Assembly (NCBI GenBank): GCA_001600415.1
Contig: BCJX01000020.1
Span: 1-54,965 of the forward strand
Direction of reading: 5' to 3'
DNA length: 54,965 nt
From: Pascua guehoae
Taxonomy: Eukaryota; Basidiomycota; Tremellomycetes; Trichosporonales; Trichosporonaceae
Positions 1 to 10,525 of the stretch are shown in pieces. The notes under the pieces are model-generated. The model had not been told where the DNA came from. It did no database searches and saw only the letters and a list, made by a program, of their open reading frames with translations. A program made the position numbers and the translations under genes. Positions within the stretch are counted from its first letter, which is position 1, and every line of letters starts with the position of its first letter.

Positions 1-37
1 CTCCCCTGCCCCCACCCACCAGCCACTAACACCGCAG

Positions 38-714
38 CCCGCGGCCTGCGCCGCCTCTTCGGCTCGCGCTCCCCCCCCGACCCCGCCCTAGCAACCCTCA
101 CCGCGCACGGCTTCAGCACCAAGATCGCCAAGCGCGCGCTCGCCGACACCAACGGGGACATGGACATTGCCATCTCGGTCGCGACACACTATACGCATGT
201 GCCAAAGTATCGCATCGACCCGGCCTGTCCCGTGTGCGAAGTCCAGCTTGCGCGCGAGGCGAATGAGCGGCGCGCCGACGCGGCCCGCATGCGTGCCGAG
301 CGTTCTGGCGCTCTGGGCCTGGGCAATCCCCACCCCCAGGGGGCGGGGCCGTGGGGAGACACCCCGGGGCCCGGGGCGCCTGGCGGGGCCGCGGCAGTGT
401 CGGCGTTCACGGCGGCACCGACCACGACGGCGGCGCAGGATAAGACCAACGCCGTGCTGGCCATGGGCGGGGCGGCGAGCTCGGCGGCCATGTTCTCGAC
501 GGCCGCGGGGCAGATGGAGGGTGTGCTTGCTTCCTCTGGCGTGGGGGCGTACGGCGGCGCGAGTGGCGCGGATGGAGGGGCGTATGGCGGTGCCGGTGGG
601 GCAGGCGGGGCGGGAGGCGGGTACGGGGCGGCAGCGTTCGCGGACGGGCTCACGGGCGATGGGGAAGGGGACGACGGGGGCGAGGGCGGTGAGGGCGGCG
701 AGGGAGGACAATGA
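38..714 (+). CDS. 3' end of a UBA-like domain protein (partial)
   Basis: The last exon appears to begin at 38, after a CTAAC branch point and a CAG acceptor, and reads to a TGA at 712-714; the 5' part lies outside the window. The first ~45 residues (ALATLTAHGFSTKIAKRAL, then a DTNGDMDIAISVA-type helix) resemble a UBA domain: a short three-helix pattern with a GF turn and a later D-I-A-I helix. A PACPVCEVQL segment follows, with two Cys spaced C-x2-C, then an Arg/Glu-rich helix. The final ~120 residues are low complexity, rich in Gly and Ala and ending in GEGG repeats. A UBA domain would suggest ubiquitin binding, but the assignment rests on pattern only and the full protein is not visible. 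Confidence 0.5.
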
Positions 715-1509
715 CCCGGGTCTTACAGCATCCTGTCCGTCCGTGTCCTTGCCTGCCTGTGGCCTTGCCCGTGTCCGTGTCGTGTCCGTGGCCTTGCCCG
801 TGTCCGCGTCCGTCTCCGTTGGGTCACTTCCATGCGCTCCGTAGCGCCTTCTGTGTATTGGTAGATTCATGCATGCTGGTCATCAAGCTTCGAGGATCGT
901 GCCAAACGTCTTGGTCGGAAACCCATGTGCATATCCCCGCGGGGAAGGCGCCAGATGTGGACAAGGCCGACCGAGGACGCACCAGGTGCCAGGCGGCGCT
1001 CGCCAGGTCCCCCTGTCCCCCTCAGCGGCATTGTTGATACAGTACGTTTTATAAGAGCGTCGACATCGGCTGTGATAGATAGGTTTGTCGTCGCTCACGA
1101 GCATGAGCTCACCATCATTGCCATTGAGACCGCACAAGCTCCTTGATTCCCCCACGCACATGCCTGCATATGCCCAGTATCGCGTCCGTCAGTGCCGCCG
1201 GCCACCGGCCATGTCCGATACCCGGCCCGTGCGCGATTGCCGCGCATGCCGCGGCCAACTCGTCAACAAACTTACCCGAGTATACACTCTCAAGGTCGCG
1301 TCCACCGCCTACTGTACAGTACTCTCGGTGTAGATTTATCCGCGAACTTTGGTCGATAACACACTCACCCCATCCACGCACGGCATCTACGGGTCTCACA
1401 GCCAACAGCACCACCGACCACACACAGCACCCACAGGTCCCACAGCACCCACAGCACACACAGCACACACAGCACAAACAGCATCCACCCAGCACCCACA
1501 CCCACAACG
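715..1509. other. Intergenic region between the UBA-like gene and HADH
   Basis: Short overlapping frames here have no recognisable domain and no splice pattern. From about 1436 to 1505 the sequence is a CA-rich run of CACAGCACC/CACACAGCA units just before the HADH start codon, probably 5' leader. I see no gene. Confidence 0.5.
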
Positions 1510-4500
1510 ATGCTCGCCCGCCGCCTCCCCTCCCTCACACGCCACCTCTCGACCTCTGCGCGTGCGCTCGCCGCCCAGCAGCTCACGGTATTCGGCGCCG
1601 GGTCGATGGGGTCGGGGATCGCCCAGGTCGCGGCGCAGGCGGGGATGCGCGTCGTGCTTGCCGATGTGGATCAGGGGGCTATTGCGTGAGTGGTGCGGGT
1701 ATGGGGGGAGGGAGGGAAGGGGGGGGTGGGGGGTAGGGTGTGGATGGGGTGAGAGTGGGTGTGGGACGGTGTTGTGGGGATGGTGTGTGGAGGAAGGTGT
1801 GCGGAGGAAGGTGTGCGGAGGAAGGTGTGTGGATGATGTGGGGACGGTGTGTGGCGACGGTGGGGACGGTGGGTGGTGGCAGTGGTGGTTGGGTGGGGAC
1901 GGTGTGTGTGAGGGGACGGTGTGTGGGGATGGTGTATGGGGACGGTGTGTGTCTGTGGGCTGGGACGGGGGCGGAAGAGTAGACGGGGCGGTTATGACCC
2001 GTGATCATGCCAGGTCATGGTGGCCGGCTGGCACCGGTCCTGACCGACCACCCATTCGCGCCGCACGAGGTAGTCACGGCCGGGCTGCTGGTGGCACTTC
2101 GTTCACCTGACGTGCGGTGGGCTTGGCCGCTTGTTCGAGGCGGTATTCTCGAAGCCGAGGTGCTGGTTGCTGGTGTCGTGGCACTTTTGGCGTGGTTGGC
2201 GTGCCGGTCGTTGAGCGGCTCCTAGCGATATTGGCATACACGTTGCCTTGTCGGTCTGCGTCCTCCGAACTCTGTGGCAATCGACTGAGCGTACTCTGCG
2301 TGTTTGTGGCGCTGAGACGTTATGAGGGGATACGCCCGTGTCATTGTCCACGACCATGGTGCTCCGGCGTATCCACAATACCGACTGGGAGTACTCCACG
2401 CGATTATGGCTTGACGAGACCGTGACGGTCCGATAGGCTCTGGTGACATTGCCACTACAAACCATGGTACTCTGGCAGTATCCCCAATACTGTACATGCG
2501 TGCAGCACACCAGCATGCTCTCACTCTAGTCTCAGGCCGCTGCTCACAGTCTACCCCCAAAGTCCATTAGTGTCCCCGCTCCTTGCCAATAAGTACTATA
2601 GCTAACCTCAGGCGCGGGCTGGACATTATCAACAAGTCGGTGGTGCGCGTCGCGAAAAAACAGACCCCAGACGACATCGAGGGCTTCCGGAGCCGCGTGC
2701 TCGCCAACATTACCACGACTACTGATGCGTACGTACCGCGGTGATGCCACAGCATCAACTCGGAGAGATCCGCTCGAGTTGGACGACTGGGACTGACAAC
2801 GCAGCGACGAGGCAGTCAAGACGGCCGATGTCGTCATTGAGGCCGTGGTCGAAAACCTCACACTCAAGCGGGACCTCTTTGCTCGCCTCGACGCGCTTGC
2901 GAGGTGTGTCTGGCGGACCCTCTTGCCGCCTTTGCCTACACAGGGTACACTGCTTACACTCACGCCAGGCCCGAGGCGGTGTTTGCGTCGAATACGTCGA
3001 GTCTGCTCGTGGCGGATGTCGCGGACAAGTGCTCCGAGGAGCGGAAACGGCGGTGAGTTCTGGTCTTGTGTTCGAGGCGAGGGGAGGTGGAGATGTGGTT
3101 CGACTACAACAGGGCTTTTCGTGTCGTTTTGTACCCTGGGTTTTGAAAACTGTTGGTCCCATACCAGAGTATCTAATGTCGGTGATGTTTGAGCAGGGAG
3201 GGGAATGATGTGAGATGACACCGGTACGGCCGGTGTACCCGTTTGGAGAGTGCCTGGGACACAGTGAGACGGTAGAGAAGGCTGTAGAATGACTAGTGTG
3301 TCCATGGGAGGAGATCGGACACTTGTACAACGACAGCAGGCACTTTGGCATCCCCGGCTCGAGTCGACGAGGCGAGACGAGGACGACCAACACCCCATTC
3401 CCAACGACACCTTGCTGACTCGCAGATTTGGCGGAATGCACTTTTTCAACCGTACGCAACCCGCCGTGCGCAGGAGCTCACCCCAGCCGTACCCGTCATG
3501 AAGCTCGTAGAGGTCGTGCGCACCGAGCAAACGTCGGAGGATGCGTACAACGTGCTCCTCGACGTTGCCAAGCGGATGGGAAAAGTTCCTGTCAGGGCCA
3601 AGGATAAGCCTGGGTGAGTAACTGTGTGGGCTTGGGCGAGTGTAGGTTTTGTGTGGAATCGTTGCTGGTTTGGGGGTTTGCTGTGAGCTCTGCGGAGTTG
3701 AGTGGTGGAAGGGGAGGGGAGGCCAATGGAGGGACTGTGGCGAGCTCGGAGCCGGGGAAGAAGGATCTCAGCAACCGCGTTCAATTACATGTGCAGCCAG
3801 CTGTATCACAAAACCATGGCCGTCAGGCAATCTGAGATGTTGCCTCTTGGCGCGATTGTGATTATCTTTGGCAGAGGCGCGGTGGTGCGACCTGACACAT
3901 ATCGGTGTCCGTTTGCCTCGGCACTGCCTGGCCGCGAACAATCCGTTCTGATGCACCTCGTACTCTTCGTCATCATGATACCTGGCTGACAAACAGATTC
4001 ATCGTCAACCGCCTGCTCGTACCCTACAAACGTATGTCAATGCACCGCGACAACAGCACCACAGATTAACCCCCAGTCGAAGCGGTGCGCATGGTGGAGC
4101 GCGGCGACGCGACACCTGAGGATATCGACACGGCCATGGAGCTCGGGGCCGGGTATCGTGAGTGCTCTCTTGTCGCCAGTGACTGTCGCGCTGACGCCTA
4201 GCTATGGGGGTGAGTCCGGGCGTCGTCGCCATGGACCAGACATGAACGTCGACGCGGGAGAAGTGGGGCGAACAGTCCTGTACTATGTCTCTCCGGCGAG
4301 CGTTCCATCGACCCAGTTCACAATATTGTAATGGGTTTGCGCTAACCCCAGCCGTTCAAGCTGTACGACTACGTCGGTCTCGGTAAGTCTCAACCCATAC
4401 CTCCAAAACAGAACTAACCTCCAGACGTGACCCAGTTTGTCTCTGAAGCATGGGAGGAATATGCCAAGCGCGGCCTCCTCCCGATGGAGCTCGTAAAGCA

Positions 4501-4856
4501 GTCGCCCATGCTCGCAGACAAGGTCCGCAGGGGCGAGCTGGGTCGCAAGTCGGGCAAGGGATTCTTTGACGTGAGTGAAAGTGTTTCCTGGCTGCAGGTG
4601 TGTCCGAAAAGTCGTCAGACTTCCACATTGAGCTTAGGTGCGCGCACACGCAGGAAGTGCAGGGTACAACGAGGAGGGAACATCAGTGTTGTCGCTTGGC
4701 GTGCCATCGTTTGGCCGGTATGCCTATGCGCAAGTTCGCCTCGCCGTCTCCTGACGTTCTGGACGCACCTGGATCGGCGGGGAGAAGATTCTGGACGAGA
4801 ATATGAGGATGTCGCTTCGCAGTTTGAGCTGACAGCAGTACTCGGATAAGAAGTAG
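1510..4856 (+). CDS. HADH: 3-hydroxyacyl-CoA dehydrogenase, mitochondrial type
   Basis: Twelve exons join in frame to 315 aa: 1510-1685, 2612-2728, 2805-2903, 2969-3052, 3426-3451, 3487-3613, 3997-4031, 4077-4157, 4202-4209, 4352-4382, 4425-4570, 4839-4856. It should oxidise L-3-hydroxyacyl-CoA with NAD+ in beta-oxidation. The N-terminus (MLARRLPSLTRHLSTSAR) is Arg/Ser-rich like a mitochondrial presequence. The Rossmann motif GAGSMGSGIAQ follows, then VVIEAVVEN and the catalytic-His motif GGMHFFNPVPVMKLVEVV. The C-terminal helical domain contains GFIVNRLLVPY, LGAGYPMGPFKLYDYVGLD and GRKSGKGFFDYSDKK before the stop. Length matches the ~310 aa of animal short-chain enzymes. Introns are mostly GTGAGT...CTAAC/CTGAC...AG. 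The first (926 bp) and the two near 3053-3425 and 3614-3996 are unusually long for this window. Exon 9 is only 8 nt and exon 12 only 18 nt. Family assignment is secure; individual boundaries are inferred. Confidence 0.93.
1783..1838. repeat. 14-bp tandem repeat in HADH intron 1
   Basis: Four consecutive units of the form GTGTGYGGAGGAAG, the last slightly diverged. The surrounding 1690-1980 is a GT/GG-rich simple-sequence stretch with related units such as GGGGACGGTGTGTG. Confidence 0.8.
2347..2491. repeat. Diverged direct repeat in HADH intron 1
   Basis: Two ~29-bp segments resemble each other in the same orientation: CCATGGTGCTCCGGCGTATC followed by CACAATAC near 2355, and CCATGGTACTCTGGCAGTAT followed by CCCCAATAC near 2463. 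They lie about 108 bp apart inside the long first intron. Origin unknown. Confidence 0.5.
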
Positions 4857-5881
4857 GAGGTGGTGGGACCGAGGGAATGAGAAGTCACTTCGGGCTCTGG
4901 TGACCCCACACCCCGAGTCGACTTGGAAGATGTACATCTCTCAATGACATGGCATGCTTTGTGTTGTGATCGAGTCGTTTCTGTCGGAGCTCCAAAGTGG
5001 CAGCAATTGCAGCCCTTTCCATGATCGCCTATCGGGCTAGATCACAGAGGAACAAGGACGGCCAGTCGAGCTGCACTGACGTCGGAGACCACCGTGTGCA
5101 CCACCAATGTGACACATGACACACGCCCATTCTCCCCCGGTATTTCACCCACGTATAGTACACTGGCAGCACAGAACAGAGGAGGTCCATTCTCGCAGAG
5201 CACTGAGGGAAGGCGGGTAGATGAATGAGCAGCGAGGAGGACAATCTGTACCCTGTCCAAACACAATCCCACGATGCCCAGTCGCTTCCCCACGTTCTGC
5301 ATGCCTTCCGTACAGTCGTTGCCCCCTTGGCGACTGGGCGACATCGCGACCGTAGCGGCTTAGCGAGCGCCGAGACCTCGAGTGCGGCGGTCTGGGTCTG
5401 TGCGCGCGCTGTGCCCCGAGCCGCTCGCCACGAAGCAGTTTGAGCTGCACACGAGCTACCCTCGGCCTGCTCGCGTGTCCAGCACGGCCCGGCGTGACCC
5501 CAGCACGGCCCCAGCACGGCCCCGATGCACGGAGATCGAAGCGCAGCATGCAGCATGCAGCCTGCCCGCTTACCGAAACCTGTGCATGCCATGCAAGCCC
5601 GACGATGAAACGTCCAGAACATCCAGAACGTCCAAAGCGTCCAGAACATCGATGGACGCGCGTAACGCCGAAGCGGGCGAAGCGAGCTGTGCGTGACTTT
5701 CCGACACCGAAGCGAGATACCGTACCGAAGTCGACGAGCCGCGGGATTCTTGGCGTCTTGGCGTCTCCATCTGCCATGCGCCATGCGTCATCTTGTTATC
5801 CATCCGCAGACCCCACACGGTATTTAAACCATGCCCACCCATGCATACGGTGGCACAGATTTCAACAAACCACCACCAACA
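4857..5881. other. Intergenic region with short tandem repeats
   Basis: A 251-codon frame on the minus strand (5029-5784) is open, but it has an unnatural Trp/Cys/Arg-rich composition and no domain, so I do not call it. At 5611-5650 a CCAGAACRT-type unit of about 9-10 bp is repeated four times. Around 5495-5525 CAGCACGGCCC repeats, and GCATGCAGCATGCAG follows near 5547. Confidence 0.5.
5821..5828 (+). promoter_or_regulatory. TATA-like element upstream of the 5882 gene
   Basis: TATTTAAA lies 54 bp before the ATG at 5882. An in-frame ATG at 5831 is only 3 bp after this element, too close to lie on the transcript, which favours 5882 as the start. Confidence 0.5.
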
Positions 5882-6775
5882 ATGTCCACTACAACAGTCA
5901 ACGAGACGGCCCCGCTCGTCCCCACCACCACCACCAATGCGCCGGTGCTTATGGTGCCCAACGAGGAGAAGCACTGGTACCACCACCGTGAGTCCATCCC
6001 GTCTCATCTCCGCTGTACCCTCCCTCTACGGCTCCTCCCTTCCCCCTCCTCCCTTCACCTACTCTCACTAACATCAAAGGCTTCTGCACATGCCCATTCA
6101 CGGGCCCGCCCGACCGGCGCGTCCCGCCCCTCACGCCCGAGCAGGAGGCGTGCGGCGCCAGCGGCCACGACCTGCACACGACCCCGACGACGGGGCAGAG
6201 CGTGGCCAATGTCGTGTCGTTTCCGTGGACTCAGACTTTGTGGTGAGTACCGTCATCCCTCTCGATGCCCCTCTCCACTCTCCCTCCGATCTTCCTTCCT
6301 CTCCGTCCCCCCACTCTCAATGCCGCTCTGTCCCTCCTCTCGGCCTCTCGGCCTCTCTCTCGGCCTCGCGCGCCCTCCTCGCCATACCTCGCCCTACCTC
6401 GCCCTACCTCGCCCTACCTCGCCCTACCTCGCCCTTCCTCGCTGTCCCCCACCCTCCCTCGCCCTCCCTCTCCCTTCCTCGCCCTTCCTCGCCCTCCCTC
6501 GCCCTCCCTCGCCCTCCATCGCCCTCCATCGCCCTCCATCGCCCTCCATCGCCGGCCCCCTTCACACCTCTCCGCCCCCTTCACCCCCTCCCCGCCTTCC
6601 CCCACCCCAGCCCCCGGGCCTCCTGACGGAGCCCGTGAAGAACGCAGACTCACACACCAGCAAGTGCCACCTCGCAGTCGAGTGCAAGAAGTGTGGGGCC
6701 GTCCTGCGCGCAAAGGGCGACGAGTGCGATCGCCACTTGTTGTGGAAGTGCCCCGTAGGCACTGTTGGCAAGTAG
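5882..6775 (+). CDS. Small Cys-rich protein of unknown function
   Basis: Three exons give about 127 aa: 5882-5987, 6080-6242 and 6661-6775. I do not recognise the family. The N-terminus is Thr-rich (MSTTTVNETAPLVP). Exon 2 starts RFCTCPFTGPP and contains an HDLHTTPTTG segment. The last exon has regularly placed Cys/His residues (CKCHLAVECKKCGAVL, then CDRHLLWKCP), consistent with a small zinc-binding fold. Intron 2 (6243-6660) is a CT-rich minisatellite. Its acceptor is the only AG in the area that keeps the frame, but it is a weak one, so the junction before the Cys-rich end is uncertain. Splicing at the stronger CCCCAG at 6610 would hit a stop. Confidence 0.55.
   Translation: MSTTTVNETAPLVPTTTTNAPVLMVPNEEKHWYHHRESIPSHLRCTLPLRLLPSPSSLHLLSLTSKASAHAHSRARPTGASRPSRPSRRRAAPAATTCTRPRRRGRAWPMSCRFRGLRLCGEYRHPSRCPSPLSLRSSFLSVPPLSMPLCPSSRPLGLSLGLARPPRHTSPYLALPRPTSPYLALPRCPPPSLALPLPSSPFLALPRPPSPSIALHRPPSPSIAGPLHTSPPPSPPPRLPPPQPPGLLTEPVKNADSHTSKCHLAVECKKCGAVLRAKGDECDRHLLWKCPVGTVGK
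6376..6555. repeat. Pyrimidine-rich minisatellite inside an intron
   Basis: About ten-base units of CTCGCCCTAC (five in a row from about 6377), grading into CTCGCCCTTC, CTCGCCCTCC and CATCGCCCTC, run for ~180 bp. All lie within intron 2 of the 5882 gene. Confidence 0.85.
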
Positions 6776-7677
6776 CAGGCAGGCTACGGCCGACCGCTGG
6801 CCGCTGGACGCGCGCCACGCCACGCCCTTGGCAACTCTGAAGATCCAACACTATCCGCTGCCTACTCTCTCATCCTACGAAGGGCTGTATGTACTGCTTA
6901 CTTGATCGTTGCTCAGGAGGACCCCGGGGCCGCCGTCGGCCTCAAGTCCTCAGGACGAATATGTGTGTGTGTGTGTGTGTGTGTGTGAATGTCGGTGTGA
7001 GTGCTGGTACTGAGGTCTGGCGTCTGTGAACCTGCCCGTTGGCAACTCGGACACCGTCGCGGTCCTCGTGTGTGCCAAGACTGATCCTGGACGGCCTCGC
7101 GTGCCAGGGCCCCATCGCCGAGCTGGGAGGGCTCTGTGCTTGGTGTCACCTGGAGCTCTCCATGACAAGGACGTGCAGAGTTGGGGGCTGGAATGAGGAG
7201 AACGGCAGGCTTGCGATGCCTACGCTGCTGGGCACGATGCAGGAGTCTTCCTGTCAATAGATGCAGTGCTGTTCTGTTCTGCCATCGTGATCATCATTGC
7301 CTGTTGACAACCAGTTGTGAGTGGTGGATGCTCGACATGATGCACTCACCCCTGGGCCCGGGGTCTGGCCCAGAAGCCACCCGTGCGCCAAGCTATATTT
7401 GGTTCTAGTGGCGTCCCGCTTGTCCAATCAGATTAGAGATGGGCATCGGTTGGAGCGAGTGGAGGCGGACCGCGTGCGCCCAGTGGCGACAGTGCCAAAA
7501 GATACCTGTACTATAGATAGCAAAACCTTGGGCAAGGAAACAGTACGCAACTTTGAAACATCACCTTTTTATCCCAGACGCGTCGTGCACGCGTGAGCAA
7601 AGACCACCCACCAGCCTACCAGCTCGCTACATCGCTACGTCGCTACTCGCCTGAACCTCGCTTGCGCGACGACCGCA
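6776..7677. other. Intergenic region with a TG microsatellite
   Basis: A (TG)n run of about 26 bases occupies 6962-6987. I see no convincing coding region. The last ~200 bp are presumably the promoter and leader of the methyltransferase gene. Confidence 0.5.
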
Positions 7678-8955
7678 ATGACCTCTACCCCCCCGGCCAT
7701 GGCTCCCACGGACGCGTCGGGGGCGCTCGACAAATCTGCCGTGCGCGTCTGCACGCTCTCTGCGGCGTCGACGCCCGGTCCCTCATCGCCAGACACGACC
7801 GCACGCGACTTGCCCCTTGCCAGCACGCACGCTGGCGAAAGCCAAAGCCCAGCGAACCCAGCCAGCCCAGCCAGCCCAACCAGCCCAACTCTGGGACATG
7901 CCCAGCACCCACCGACAGACACGCACACATCGACTTTTCTTCCCCCCTCCCCCGCGACCTCCCCCTCCCGCTCCCCGTCGCCAACTTTAAGCGACATGGA
8001 CTCGTCCACGCTCGACATCTTCGACACGGCCCTCTCGTCCCTCTTTGCCATCCCGCCCATTGGATTCTCCACCGCCTCGCCCTCGGAGCCACACACTTAC
8101 ACGCCGCCCCGCAACGCACTGGACCCCACGTCCGCGCCCGTACGCCTGTGGCTCCCCAACCCCCCGGCCGACATCTATGCCGCCCTCCAGGCCAACAACC
8201 TGTGGCTCTCCGCCGTCTTCCTCGCAGACAGGATAGCCACGGGTACCCTCCCCGGTTTCTCCCCCACCCAGCCATCCCCAGCGCCTACTTCGGTCGACGA
8301 TGCCGCAGACCCAATGGCAGAGCCAAGCACCCACGAGCGCGTACCCACGACCGTCGCCGAACTCGGCGCCGGCGCGGGCCTCCCGGGCATCATGGCGTGT
8401 CTCGCCGGCGCGCGCGTCGTGAGCACAGACTATGACGATGCGACGGTCATCGCCGCCATCCGGCGCAACTTTGCCGCCGCCCTCGGGAGCGGCGACGAGG
8501 CGTCTGCTGCCGAGACTGCCCCCGAGGCGTCGGCACGCGCGCAAACACAAAACGGCGACATCTCACCCCAGCCCCAGCCCCACCCCCGATGGACCGCCCT
8601 CGGCCACTCCTGGGGCACCCCCCCAACCCCCGTCCTCACCCACGCCCCACGCGGCTTCGACACCCTCCTCCTCGCCGACACGCTCTGGACGTCATCATGG
8701 CACCCCGCCCTCCTCGACAGCGTGTGCGCCCTCCTCGGCCCCGGCGGCACGGCCCACGTCGCCGCAGGCCTGCATACCGGCCGCGGACCCGTGGCGCGCT
8801 TTATCGCCCTCGCGCAGAACCGCGGGCTACGGGTAGTCCCACGCGACGAGGTGCGGTGGGCGCAGGGCGAGTGGGAGGGGTATGCCGGCGAGGGGGAGGG
8901 GGAGGGCGAGGAGAGGGGCGTGGTGGTGTATTTCACCTTGCATAGGGATGGATAG
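7678..8955 (+). CDS. EFM7: EFM7/NNT1-family protein methyltransferase
   Basis: Intronless, 425 aa from the first ATG. The class I SAM-dependent methyltransferase core spans about residues 210-425. VAELGAGAGLPGIMA is the SAM-binding glycine motif, STDYDD follows as the second acidic strand, then WTALGHSWG, and DTLLLADTLWTSSWHPALL is the post-I/motif-IV region typical of the nicotinamide N-methyltransferase-like EFM7 group. In yeast that group methylates elongation factor 1A at its N-terminus. The segment DIFDTALSSLFAIPPIGF also matches the usual start region of this family. The first ~106 residues are Pro/Ser/Thr-rich and absent from typical ~260-aa members, so translation may really start at the internal ATG at 7996. 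The C-terminus carries a GEGEGEGE stretch. The eEF1A substrate is inferred from the family. Confidence 0.8.
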   Translation: MTSTPPAMAPTDASGALDKSAVRVCTLSAASTPGPSSPDTTARDLPLASTHAGESQSPANPASPASPTSPTLGHAQHPPTDTHTSTFLPPSPATSPSRSPSPTLSDMDSSTLDIFDTALSSLFAIPPIGFSTASPSEPHTYTPPRNALDPTSAPVRLWLPNPPADIYAALQANNLWLSAVFLADRIATGTLPGFSPTQPSPAPTSVDDAADPMAEPSTHERVPTTVAELGAGAGLPGIMACLAGARVVSTDYDDATVIAAIRRNFAAALGSGDEASAAETAPEASARAQTQNGDISPQPQPHPRWTALGHSWGTPPTPVLTHAPRGFDTLLLADTLWTSSWHPALLDSVCALLGPGGTAHVAAGLHTGRGPVARFIALAQNRGLRVVPRDEVRWAQGEWEGYAGEGEGEGEERGVVVYFTLHRDG

Positions 8956-10525
8956 CAGGTTATGGTGCTAGGGACGGCGGGGGGATCGTGGTACAGGCTG
9001 GGTGGTGTCTACGGGTCGGGGGCGAGATGGTTTATAAAACGAGTTTAAAAAGGGATGGGGCGAGTGTGGAGTGGGGTGTGATCTCGTGGGTTCCGCACTG
9101 CGAGTGGGTCGATATCGAGACGGTGAGGACATGGACCCGATTATTCGGTTGAGGGTTGCGGTTGCACATGGGCGTAGCAATGCGGATACTCCACCCAATG
9201 AATCGATACAGATATCTCAAAGGGTTGACCAGAGGTTTGATGATAAGTATGCCTTGTGGCAGATGCTGCGGCACTGGCTGCGTGGGAACGATACCCCATT
9301 GCTGGCCACACTCTGTTCGGCAAACGATATGGCGCCTTGTACTTGCACAACTGCCAACACCAGAATACCATATCCACCCATCCCCGACGTATGGACCATT
9401 CTCTCGTTGCAATTACGTCGACAGCTTGTCGCTTCCCACCTCGACCACAGTTGTCAGTGGCTCGGAATGGTACTCTGGGCGTGGGGAGTTTGTCGAGTTA
9501 TCCTCCTGATCTTGTTCTCGAAACACCGAAAGCAAAATGCCTTCCAGGGGACTACAGAGGATAACACTCTATTCGCTCCATCATGTCCGGAGCCAGTGCT
9601 GCTGTGTAAATCGAGAGGCAGGATGTGGATTAAGTTTTCGGTTTGAAAGGTCTCCTTAAAGGAACAGTGTTTGTGTGTGGTTGGAAAAATCTCTCCGCGA
9701 TCAACTTTTGCTCCACTTCGGCTTTGGCAACGCCCGGACGGACAATCTAAACTGTTTCTCTATCACATTGGTTGGCCTTATCCAGTGAACGTGTGGACGA
9801 GTTTTGTCGAGCGGAAGAAAAATAATGCAATAAATATAGGGATATGATCTGGGCTTGCGAGTGCTACTGTACATACTATCGAAGAGCGGCCGTCTGGACC
9901 GAGGGTTGGGGCTAGATGTGAAGAGCCACGAGGCCGCTCTCGCCATAGGACATCCAAACGGTGTTGCGCGAGGGGGCAACTCGGGGGATTGCATCGTGAA
10001 CTTGTTAGAGTAGAGATGCGAGTGGGTAGTTTCCCACGATGATTGTGTTTAGGGGTTGCAGCTCAATGTGCAATTCTCACCGTGCAACTCTTACCACGTA
10101 ATTCTCACTATGCAGTTCTCGTCTTTCCAAGCGTGGTTCAACGTGGTGACCAAGCATTGTGCAGAGCTACTTGCTTGGCAAAATCAGAGCGTAGCGTCCT
10201 TAACTTCCCCATCAATCGCATCCCATACAATGTTGGAGAGGGCAGGACCGGATGCAGAAATGTTGGTCCATTTGGCAAAATTAATTTACCGCAGCCCAGA
10301 ACTGTCGACGGGGATTTTTGGACAATGCAGATGACGAGAGACTGGATGTTCTGAGCCCTTGTGTCTCCGGGATGCCGACCTAGAGTCAACTACCTCGTCT
10401 GGAGCAGTCCCGGCTTCCGAGCGCACTTCAATTCTATGCGGCCAATACTTCTTGAGCAAAGAGACACATCATTCATAGACAGACTATAAAATACAGAGCT
10501 CGAAAACATCTTCATTCGACAACGT
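8956..10525. other. Gene-free stretch between convergent genes
   Basis: The sequence is lower in G+C than its neighbours and its open frames are short and featureless. A loose repeat of about 15-16 bases (TGCAATTCTCACCG, TGCAACTCTTACCACG, TAATTCTCACTATG) occurs at 10068-10115. It probably contains the 3' ends of both flanking transcripts. I see nothing else. Confidence 0.5.

Noticed and set aside
5029..5784. 251-codon minus-strand ORF
   Set aside because: Trp/Cys/Arg-rich, no domain, and it includes simple repeats; it looks like chance openness.
5831..5881. Upstream in-frame ATG for the small Cys-rich gene
   Set aside because: It lies three bases after a TATA-like element, so it is unlikely to be transcribed; 5882 was preferred.
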